Assembly (NCBI GenBank): GCA_035635475.1
Contig: DASQAZ010000136.1
Location: 1-5,331, forward strand
Source: VBOC01 sp035635475
GTDB lineage: Bacteria; Bacteroidota; Ignavibacteria; UBA10030; SZUA-254
Reading direction: 5' to 3'
Length of the DNA stretch: 5,331 nucleotides
The position numbers and the translations under genes were made by a program. The notes under the pieces are model-generated. The model had not been told where the DNA came from and made no database searches. It worked only from the letters and a program-made list of their open reading frames with translations. Positions 1-5,331 of this stretch are shown in pieces (the stretch's first letter is position 1; every line of letters starts with the position of its first letter).

Positions 1-774
1 TACATCAATGGGAAGCCGATCCTCAAGCGACAGAAGACGCTGCCTGCAATCAAGCACAATAACAGGCTCAAGGCCAACCTTCTTGCCTTGCAGATCAACA
101 TCGCAGCGAGCGAAACGGCTCCGCCGAAAACACCGGTGGGATTCGGCGACCTCGTGTACGACAACGGGGGGAGTAACCCGCTGAACGGCCTGACCATCAA
201 TCAGATCGCGGACATTGCGAACGACGAGATGACAAACTGGGAGGGCGTCGATCCTGCGGTGTACAGCAGTCTCAATGCGACGGTCGAGATGATCAACGCC
301 GCTTTTGCGAAACCGCTCCCGTTTGATATGAATGATACGCTGGCTTGGACCGGCGGAAAATTCCAACTCCGAGGGGCACGCGCCCTCTCCGAGGTATCGT
401 TCCTCAAGCAGGTCACGGGTAGTATTCCGACGACGCGGCAGATCAAGCCGGTCGCCGGATCGCAAGTCCCGGATCAGTTCGCTCTCAATCAGAATTACCC
501 GAACCCATTCAACCCGACCACGGTGATATCCTTCACGCTTCCTGAGGAGGCTGTAGTGACGCTGAAAATTTACAACGTCCTCGGTCAGGATGCGGGGGTG
601 CTCATCGACCGTCAACTCATGGACGGCGGCGATCAAGAAACGGAGTTCGACGCTCATAAACTGTCTTCGGGCGTCTACTTCTACCAGCTGATCGTCCAGA
701 CGGCGCCGAATGCGGAAGAGGGAAGTGCCGGGAAGACCTACGTGAGCGTAAAGAAGATGCTGCTCCTGCGCTGA
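1..774 (+). CDS. C-terminal part of a T9SS-secreted protein of unknown function (5' end outside window)
   Basis: The frame is open from base 1 to the TGA at 772-774 (257 residues), so this is the 3' part of a longer gene. A TTG at 88 is an internal codon, not a likely start. Residues about 20-145 form a module with LLALQINIAAS, GFGDLVYD, NPLNGLTINQIAD and INAAFAKP stretches. I recall similar blocks just before sorting domains in Ignavibacteria-like secreted proteins, but know no function for them. From base 466 the protein carries a T9SS type A sorting domain: FALNQNYPNPFNPTT, then LKIYNVLGQ, SSGVYFYQL and a final VKKMLLLR. By family knowledge, such a protein crosses the inner membrane by Sec and the outer membrane by T9SS, where the domain is normally removed and the protein is released or attached. 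The loop between FYQL and the last strand (PNAEEGSAGKTY) seems longer than usual. The sorting domain is confident; the role of the rest is unknown. Confidence 0.9.
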   Translation, partial: YINGKPILKRQKTLPAIKHNNRLKANLLALQINIAASETAPPKTPVGFGDLVYDNGGSNPLNGLTINQIADIANDEMTNWEGVDPAVYSSLNATVEMINAAFAKPLPFDMNDTLAWTGGKFQLRGARALSEVSFLKQVTGSIPTTRQIKPVAGSQVPDQFALNQNYPNPFNPTTVISFTLPEEAVVTLKIYNVLGQDAGVLIDRQLMDGGDQETEFDAHKLSSGVYFYQLIVQTAPNAEEGSAGKTYVSVKKMLLLR

Positions 775-799
775 CCTAAGCAGGCGGCAGGTTTCAAGA

Positions 800-831
800 G
801 GGCGTCCCGATTAACGGGGCGCCCTTTTTTT
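800..831 (+). terminator. Rho-independent terminator of the upstream T9SS-protein gene
   Basis: The arms 800-809 (GGGCGTCCCG) and 815-824 (CGGGGCGCCC) pair over 10 bp with a single G-T pair and an ATTAA loop. They are followed by seven T residues (825-831). The stem begins 25 nt after the stop at 774. On the minus strand the hairpin is followed by CTCTTGAAA rather than a U-tract, so it should work for the plus-strand gene and poorly, if at all, for the convergent aminotransferase gene. Confidence 0.9.
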
Positions 832-839
832 AGATGGGA

Positions 840-2171
840 TTACTTGGGCAGACCCTTCGACGAGACGGTTTTCATCGCTTCAACGAAGCGGTCCAATTCC
901 CCGATCGTGGTATAAAGGTTCGGGGTGATGCGCAGGCCGCGGAAGTCGTCAAGCGCAAACGTCGTCGTATAGATCTTATGCTTGTCCATCAGATAACCCG
1001 CCAGCGCTGCCGGCTCGATTCCGGTAATCTCCACGTTGCCGATGGCGCACGATTGCGCGTCGTCGAACGACGTATTGATGCGCACGCCGGCAAAATTCCT
1101 CACTTGATTCATCCAATAACGTGAGAGGTACCTCAGTCGTGCTTCCTTCCGTTTTGCGCCGATGCGCTGATGGAACAGGATGGCTTCGCCGATCGCAAGC
1201 TTGGGGGCGGCGCTGTGGGTTCCGATCTCCTCAAATTTTCTGATATCGGAAGCCTCCTTCTCTTCCGCCGCCATCAGGGGCCAGATCTTCTCAATCTTTT
1301 CCCGCTTGACGAACAATAAGCCGGTCCCTTTGGGCGCATACATCCATTTATGAAGGCTTGTCCCGAAATAATCACATCCGAGATCGGCTTGTTGAAACGC
1401 CAGATGTCCGAACGAATGAGCGCCGTCGACGATCACTTCTATCCCTTTGGATCGGGCGAGCTCGCAAACAGCCTTGACCGGCGTAATCTGACCCGTGCTG
1501 TTGATGACATGGGAAATGAGAATAAGCTTTGTTTTCGCCGTAATCCCTCGTTTAAATGCATCAACGATTTCGTCCAGGCTCTTTGCCGGAACGGGGACCT
1601 TCACGAGTTTAAGCACCAACCCCTCGCGGCGTTCCCGCTGGCGAAGAGTGGTCAACATGCGGGGGTAGTCTTGCGTCGTGGTGAGAATTTCGTCACCCGG
1701 TTGGAAATTCATACCCATTAGCAGGATCTCCAGCGACTCGGAGGCGTTTCTCGTGATGGCAATTTCTTCACGATCGCATCCGAAGAGTTGCGCGAGCCCC
1801 GTCCTGATCGTCTCCGTCTGTGGTTCGAGGATGTGCCACATCGTATACGCCGTCGCGTCTTCCTGTTCCCAGATATACCGGATCAATGCCTCCGTGACGA
1901 TGCGGGGGGAGGGGGACACACCGCCGTTATTGAGATTGATGATGCCCCGCGTGACGCTGAATGACTTTTGGATGGCGGACCAGAAATCTTCCTGCTCTGC
2001 GGATTGTTCGGGTGAGAGGTGGTCGATGGTCTTCGCGGAGGTATCGATCTCCTTCAGCAACGCGCCAATCGAGGAGTAGGCGATGCTTGCCAGACCCAGC
2101 CCTTTGCCCGCGGATGATAGAAAGTCTCGGCGCGTAGGATTAATCCTTGGAATTGTAATTCCGTTCTTCAT
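840..2171 (-). CDS. Tat-exported PLP-dependent aminotransferase, class V (isopenicillin-N-epimerase / cysteine-desulfurase-like)
   Basis: This is a complete 443-residue protein with an ATG start (2169-2171), TAA stop (840-842) and a good ribosome site upstream. Residues 12-18 (PTRRDFL) match the Tat twin-arginine motif and are followed by a weakly hydrophobic stretch (GLGLASIAYSSIGALL, 24-39), so the folded, cofactor-loaded enzyme is probably exported. The body is a fold-type I PLP enzyme of the class V family: INLNNGGVSPSP near 78-89, a phosphate-binding RNASESLE at 141-148, VDGAHSFGH at 248-256 with D249 expected to contact the pyridine nitrogen, and TSLHKW at 271-276 with K275 as the Schiff-base lysine. 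LRITPNLYTT (413-422) contains R414, the expected carboxylate-binding arginine. Length and motif order fit CefD-like members, and all key residues are present. The substrate is unknown; epimerase, desulfurase or lyase activity cannot be separated from sequence. There is no clear cleavage site, so it may stay membrane-anchored. Its 5' end recurs at the right edge of the window. Confidence 0.93.
   Translation of the reverse strand: MKNGITIPRINPTRRDFLSSAGKGLGLASIAYSSIGALLKEIDTSAKTIDHLSPEQSAEQEDFWSAIQKSFSVTRGIINLNNGGVSPSPRIVTEALIRYIWEQEDATAYTMWHILEPQTETIRTGLAQLFGCDREEIAITRNASESLEILLMGMNFQPGDEILTTTQDYPRMLTTLRQRERREGLVLKLVKVPVPAKSLDEIVDAFKRGITAKTKLILISHVINSTGQITPVKAVCELARSKGIEVIVDGAHSFGHLAFQQADLGCDYFGTSLHKWMYAPKGTGLLFVKREKIEKIWPLMAAEEKEASDIRKFEEIGTHSAAPKLAIGEAILFHQRIGAKRKEARLRYLSRYWMNQVRNFAGVRINTSFDDAQSCAIGNVEITGIEPAALAGYLMDKHKIYTTTFALDDFRGLRITPNLYTTIGELDRFVEAMKTVSSKGLPK
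2011..2111. repeat. 101-bp repeat copy 1, inside the 5' part of the aminotransferase gene
   Basis: These bases align without gaps to 5231-5331, in the same orientation and at an offset of exactly 3220 bp. I count 90 identical positions of 101, and the last 31 bases (2081-2111) are identical. Left of 2011 the similarity falls to background (4 of 10 matches in 2001-2010). On the right the comparison is cut by the window end, so the repeat may continue. This copy encodes the Tat signal hydrophobic region and the following linker, about residues 21-54 of the intact enzyme. Confidence 0.9.
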
Positions 2172-2177
2172 GGAGGG

Positions 2178-2184
2178 ATCCTTT
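2178..2184 (-). promoter_or_regulatory. Ribosome binding site of the aminotransferase gene
   Basis: Read on the minus strand, AAAGGAT lies six bases before the ATG at 2169-2171. It is a good Shine-Dalgarno match and supports this start, which also places the twin-arginine motif at residues 14-15. The large plus-strand gene next door has no comparable site. Confidence 0.65.
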
Positions 2185-2242
2185 CGTCCAAGCGAAAACT
2201 GGTAGTTTGGCCTCTCTTAACGGGAGACTGGTCCGTGACTTT

Positions 2243-2261
2243 CAATATACGAATTGTATTG
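2243..2261 (-). promoter_or_regulatory. Imperfect palindrome, possible operator/promoter of the aminotransferase gene
   Basis: On the plus strand the site reads CAATATACGAATTGTATTG. The outer CAATA/TATTG arms pair perfectly and one further A-T pair forms inside, so the palindrome is 19 nt long. On the minus strand it contains TACAAT (2253-2258). That hexamer lies 17 bp from TTCACG (2276-2281), together a weak sigma70-like pair. An operator over a -10 box about 80 bp before the aminotransferase ATG is plausible, but AT-rich palindromes of this size arise by chance. Confidence 0.25.
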
Positions 2262-2298
2262 GAACACGGCGAGGGCGTGAATCGATGCGCGATTGATC

Positions 2299-2329
2299 TT
2301 GAATTTCAGATCGGATCTTAGTAAATTTG
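2299..2329 (+). promoter_or_regulatory. Bacteroidota-type promoter candidate for the metallopeptidase/HAF gene
   Basis: TTG at 2299-2301 is followed after 20 nt by TAAATTTG at 2322-2329. The latter is a full match to the TAnnTTTG -7 element known from Bacteroidota primary-sigma promoters, and the spacing is close to the usual 19-20 nt. Transcription would start near 2335-2340. This makes the in-frame TTG at 2327, which lies inside the -7 element, an unlikely start codon and favours GTG at 2375. An 11-nt palindrome (AGATC-G-GATCT, 2308-2318) sits in the spacer. Confidence 0.45.
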
Positions 2330-2374
2330 CTTTCTCACGATCTCCGTTACGGGCATGTTCGTTCTGATAATCCG

Positions 2375-5206
2375 GTGAGCGGTCGTAGCCAACTTATCTT
2401 GCTGAGCTTTTGTCTAATTGCCAGTCGGCCGGGCGTTGCAGCGGCTCGGACCGGCGCGCAGCGAGGACTTCCCTCTCAACCGTCACAGTTCCAAATCGGA
2501 CGGCCATCCGGTCAGCGTCTCATCGAAGAAGCGTATGCGAGGAAGGAGCTCGACGTCGACCGGTGGGCGCTCTATCATGCTTATCTGCTTTTTGATCCTC
2601 AAAAACTGCCTGAACAGTACCAGAGCGAGGTCCCGGAAGCATGCGGCACGTCGGTCTTGGACGAGATCCATAAGGAGTGGCGGCGGCTACGCGATGTCAC
2701 GAGAGTTATCCTGATCAGGTATGGGTTTCGTTTTGACGGGACACTGTCACGGCCGGCGGGCCTCGACTCCTCCCGTGCAACACTTCACTTTAGAATTCAT
2801 TATTCTGTCGCCGCGGGAGATTCGAATGCTGTAGATTCACTGGACGCCGATCGCAATGGCACGCCAGATTACGTCGATACCGCCATGTCGGTGCTTGAGT
2901 ACGTCTGGAGCTTTGAGACAGGGGATTCGATGGGCTTCGTCGCACCTCCTCCCGACAGCTTGAACGGAGTCGATAGTGTCGATGGAGGGAACAATAAGTA
3001 TGACGTGTATCTGAAAAGCATACCGGATTATGGATTAACTCCTTATGATCACTTTCTAGGAGATAATCCCAATTCGCACGGGGTCACTGAAACACGTGCG
3101 TGGGCAAGTTATATCATTCTGCGAAATCGATATCCTTCGAACAACTACCTGAGGACGACTGCGGCACACGAATTCTCGCACGCCATTCAGGAAGGATACG
3201 ACGGCTCCGTACAATCCTGGCTGCAGGAGGCGACATCGGTCTGGTGCGAGGGCGAGGTCTATGACGCCATCAACAGCGGTCGTACATGGCTCTATGCTTG
3301 GTTCGCCGCCCCCTGGATCCCACTGGATGCAGATGTCAGAGACGACACCTCCGTAACTTACCGGCTTCATAAGTATGGAAGTTGGATATTCCTTCGGTTT
3401 ATCTCGGAGCATGTAGGAGGCCGCCCGATCGTGCGAGGCATATGGGAACATGCCATTCCCTACGACAACCAAAATGGAAACTATTCGTTTAGCGCGATCT
3501 CGGATGCCCTTGCAGATTTCGGAACAGATTTCCCCTCGGTGTTCCAAAACTTCGCAGCTGCGAATGACTTTCTCATATATCCGCCGTATGACTACCGGCG
3601 CGGATCGACGTACCCTCACATTCGGCGGTCAAATATCGCGGGGGACACGACCTTTACGGATACGCTGAGGCGGCATGCGTCGCGATATTACTACCTATCT
3701 CGTTTCGCGTTCAATGCGACGGACCGGGTGACAATAACATTCATCCCGATTGATCCTGTGGCGAAATTCGGCATAGAGCTCGTCACGAGAACGGCTGGCA
3801 CGGTGGCGACCCAACAATTCAGCCGATCGATCCCTCTTGGCGGTATCGGCAATTTCGACGTAATCGATCTTGCAGTCATGAACTTCGATTCGATCGGCTC
3901 TGATCTGAGGTATCGTCTCACTGTGACCAAGGCGCCGTGTGATAGCATCGCCCAGTACGACATAATCGACCTCGGAACACTCGGTGGCTTCGACAGCTAT
4001 GCTACCAAAATCAATGCTCGTGGCCAGGTCGTGGGCAATGCATCGAAAGATAGTCTAGTTTTTCATGCGTTCCTCTGGGAAAAGGGATCAATGAGGGATC
4101 TTGACTCGCTGCACCCCCTACTGTCGAGCACGGCGAACTCAATCAACGACCTCGGGACCGTTGTGGGGATCGATACGGTTCCTTTCCTGATCAGCGGGGG
4201 CGTGAAGACTCCTCTCAACAGCCTGGTCACTCAGGGACCGCCTTTTCTGGAGGCGTATGATCTCAACAATCTGGGACAGATCGCGGGATGGGGAAAGATT
4301 ACGGGCGATACTGATCGCGCACTTCTCTTTCGCGGGGGAGTCGTCACCGCTCTTAACACTCCGTTCGATCGGGATTACCAGCCATTCAGCAAGGCCGTGG
4401 CGATCAACAACTTAGGAACGGTAGTGGGAAATATTTTTCAGACGACGCTCTTCGCTACAATTCCCGTCATGTGGGTCAACGCCCAGTACAACAACGGCTT
4501 CAATCCAACCAACTTCCTATTGACCGCAGACGTCAACGACTCGAATGTCATCGTGGGGAACTCTGTGGTGTATGATGGGATTTATCCCTACACTCATGCA
4601 TCGCGCTGGGCGGGTAATAATCGCCTGGATCTCGGAGTGCCCGCCGGATTCGATAATTCTGAACCTTCTGCGATTAATTACCACGGCGTTGTGGTCGGGA
4701 AAGTTTATATCGGCAATCATCCCGAGCTCCCCAGCCATGCATTTGTTTGGAAAAACGGTGTCATGAAGGATCTCAATTGCCTAATTGCGGCCGATCCGAC
4801 ATGGGAATTGCAGGTGGCGACCGATATCAACGATTCTGGTATCATCGTGGGATATGGATCGCACCTCGGCAAGACGCGGGGCTTCCTACTCACCCCCGTT
4901 CATCCCACATCCGTCGACCGCGGGACCGTTGCCGATATTCCTCGAACGTTTAAGCTCCTGCAGAATTACCCAAACCCGTTCAATCCCGCTACGATCATTG
5001 GATATAAACTGCCAAAGGCTTCGCACGTCACGCTCAGAGTGTACAACCTGCTAGGTCAGGAAGTGAAAATGATTATTAATGAGCAGCAGGCTCCGGGGTC
5101 TCATTTTGAAGAATTTGATGCGGGGAATCTGGCTAGTGGGGTCTATTTTTATCGTTTGCAGACGAGTGGTTTCATCGCTACAATGAAAATGATTTTCCTT
5201 AAGTAG
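2375..5206 (+). CDS. Secreted multidomain protein: MXAN_6640-like putative zinc metallopeptidase, HAF-repeat region, T9SS sorting domain
   Basis: From the chosen GTG start the protein has 943 residues. The frame is open back to 2303, so TTG at 2327 (959 residues) is the alternative. GTG is preferred because it gives a compact signal peptide (hydrophobic LILLSFCLIA at 7-16, likely cleavage near GVAA at 21-24) and avoids a start inside the promoter candidate. Neither start has a clear ribosome site. Residues about 85-400 resemble the MXAN_6640 family: CGT at 90-92, a Ca-site-like DADRNGTPDYVD at 157-168, YDVYL at 209-213, HEFSH at 265-269 (zinc ligands H265 and H269, general base E266), then WLQEATSVW with E285 as likely third ligand. 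A beta-rich stretch (about 425-520) follows. Residues 528-841 hold seven HAF-type motifs, probably a beta-propeller. The T9SS type A sorting domain (856-943) has NYPNPFNP at 864-871, LLGQEV, ASGVYFYRL and a terminal MKMIFLK. The protein should be extracellular or surface-bound. The protease call rests on motifs; substrate unknown. No terminator follows. Confidence 0.88.
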   Translation: MSGRSQLILLSFCLIASRPGVAAARTGAQRGLPSQPSQFQIGRPSGQRLIEEAYARKELDVDRWALYHAYLLFDPQKLPEQYQSEVPEACGTSVLDEIHKEWRRLRDVTRVILIRYGFRFDGTLSRPAGLDSSRATLHFRIHYSVAAGDSNAVDSLDADRNGTPDYVDTAMSVLEYVWSFETGDSMGFVAPPPDSLNGVDSVDGGNNKYDVYLKSIPDYGLTPYDHFLGDNPNSHGVTETRAWASYIILRNRYPSNNYLRTTAAHEFSHAIQEGYDGSVQSWLQEATSVWCEGEVYDAINSGRTWLYAWFAAPWIPLDADVRDDTSVTYRLHKYGSWIFLRFISEHVGGRPIVRGIWEHAIPYDNQNGNYSFSAISDALADFGTDFPSVFQNFAAANDFLIYPPYDYRRGSTYPHIRRSNIAGDTTFTDTLRRHASRYYYLSRFAFNATDRVTITFIPIDPVAKFGIELVTRTAGTVATQQFSRSIPLGGIGNFDVIDLAVMNFDSIGSDLRYRLTVTKAPCDSIAQYDIIDLGTLGGFDSYATKINARGQVVGNASKDSLVFHAFLWEKGSMRDLDSLHPLLSSTANSINDLGTVVGIDTVPFLISGGVKTPLNSLVTQGPPFLEAYDLNNLGQIAGWGKITGDTDRALLFRGGVVTALNTPFDRDYQPFSKAVAINNLGTVVGNIFQTTLFATIPVMWVNAQYNNGFNPTNFLLTADVNDSNVIVGNSVVYDGIYPYTHASRWAGNNRLDLGVPAGFDNSEPSAINYHGVVVGKVYIGNHPELPSHAFVWKNGVMKDLNCLIAADPTWELQVATDINDSGIIVGYGSHLGKTRGFLLTPVHPTSVDRGTVADIPRTFKLLQNYPNPFNPATIIGYKLPKASHVTLRVYNLLGQEVKMIINEQQAPGSHFEEFDAGNLASGVYFYRLQTSGFIATMKMIFLK
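3956..4897 (+). repeat. Seven HAF-type protein repeats within the metallopeptidase/HAF gene
   Basis: The repeated core is a nine-residue IN-x-x-G-x-x-V-G motif. With GTG-start numbering it occurs at 546 (INARGQVVG), 590 (INDLGTVVG), 630 (LNNLGQIAG), 677 (INNLGTVVG), 720 (VNDSNVIVG), 767 (INYHGVVVG) and 818 (INDSGIIVG). The spacings are 44, 40, 47, 43, 47 and 51 residues. Between cores lie HAFLW or HAFVW (the 'HAF' signature) and 'G-x-M-x-D-L' strands; the array opens with DLGTLGG. This fits the HAF extracellular repeat family (TIGR02913, from memory). Seven units of about 45 residues is the right size for one closed seven-bladed beta-propeller. The copies are diverged as DNA, so this is an old protein repeat rather than a recent expansion. 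Confidence 0.8.
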
Positions 5207-5230
5207 GGGACACTCAAAGAGATTTCATTC

Positions 5231-5331
5231 GGTGAGAGATGGTCGATGGGCTTCGCGGCATTATCGATCTCCTTCAGCAAGGAGCCAATCGAAGCATAAG
5301 CGATGCTTGCCAGACCCAGCCCTTTGCCCGC
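5231..5331 (-). pseudogene. Truncated copy of the aminotransferase gene (N-terminal Tat-signal fragment, runs off the window)
   Basis: Read on the minus strand from the window edge, the frame gives AGKGLGLASIAYASIG, then SLLKEIDNAAKPIDHLSP. This matches residues 21-54 of the intact aminotransferase with five substitutions. At 5230 the homology stops. The same frame stays open to a TAA at 5149-5151, but those codons are antisense to the sorting domain of the large gene and match nothing in the aminotransferase; the catalytic domain is missing. By the 3220-bp offset its ATG would lie near 5391, outside the window. It is best read as the leftover of a duplication. A short expressed Tat-signal peptide is formally possible but unsupported. 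Confidence 0.75.

Noticed and set aside
834..2079. Plus-strand open frames at 834-1124, 1350-1721 and 1678-2079
   Set aside because: They are antisense to the aminotransferase gene. Their translations show no recognisable motifs and are arginine- and serine-rich shadows of a clearly coding minus-strand frame.
2172..2374. Search for an insertion sequence, riboswitch or RNA gene in the divergent intergenic region
   Set aside because: Only short palindromes and promoter-like boxes are seen. There are no terminal inverted repeats, target-site duplications or long stable hairpins.
2375..2455. Lipoprotein signal in the large secreted protein (LSFC in the hydrophobic segment)
   Set aside because: The residue before the cysteine is phenylalanine, which does not fit a lipobox, and the cysteine is in the middle of the hydrophobic core. 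A normal Sec signal peptide fits better.
3056..3963. Minus-strand open frames at 3056-3619 and 3691-3963
   Set aside because: They lie opposite the well-supported metallopeptidase domain, have no domain signatures or ribosome sites, and look like frame shadows.
490..4993. Similar DNA at 490-522 and 4961-4993 (about 27 of 33 bases)
   Set aside because: Both encode QNYPNPFNP of the T9SS sorting domain. The similarity is explained by the protein family and does not extend outward as DNA, so it is not evidence of a mobile element.
5149..5229. Extension of the minus-strand aminotransferase fragment to the stop at 5149-5151 as a real 60-residue C-terminus
   Set aside because: These codons are antisense to the sorting domain of the large gene and bear no similarity to the aminotransferase. 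The frame is open by chance.

Overview
The window looks like part of a chromosome or metagenomic contig from the Bacteroidota/Chlorobiota/Ignavibacteriota side of the FCB group. Two separate proteins end in a type IX secretion (T9SS) type A C-terminal sorting domain with the NYPNPFNP signature. One promoter candidate also matches the Bacteroidota-type consensus (TTG, about 20 nt, TAnnTTTG). The 'FNP' form of the signature is common in Ignavibacteria-like and related uncultured lineages, but the sequence alone does not fix the genus. No tRNA, rRNA, CRISPR array or transposase is visible.

Layout, left to right. (1) The 3' end of a T9SS-secreted protein of unknown function (+, 1-774, start outside the window) is followed by a strong intrinsic terminator (800-831). 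(2) A convergent, complete gene for a Tat-exported, PLP-dependent class V aminotransferase follows (-, 840-2171). (3) A divergent intergenic region of about 200 bp carries a Bacteroidota-type promoter candidate and two palindromes. (4) A large secreted protein (+, 2375-5206) has a signal peptide, an MXAN_6640-like putative zinc metallopeptidase domain with HEFSH, a beta-rich linker domain, seven HAF-type repeats that could make one beta-propeller, and a T9SS sorting domain. (5) The last 101 bases (5231-5331) are a diverged, 5'-only copy of the aminotransferase gene on the minus strand, exactly 3220 bp from the original and without gaps.

The most notable structural observation is that repeat. 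The left edge of the homology lies about 25 bp after the stop of the large secreted gene, and the rest of the second aminotransferase is absent. This is the geometry of an old tandem duplication of a roughly 3.2-kb unit (aminotransferase 5' end, divergent promoter region, metallopeptidase/HAF gene). It predicts a second metallopeptidase/HAF paralogue just beyond the right edge.

All three intact or partial genes encode exported proteins: two through Sec and then T9SS, one through Tat. They are arranged convergently and divergently rather than as an operon, so a shared pathway cannot be claimed. The divergent pair at 2172-2374 could share regulation.
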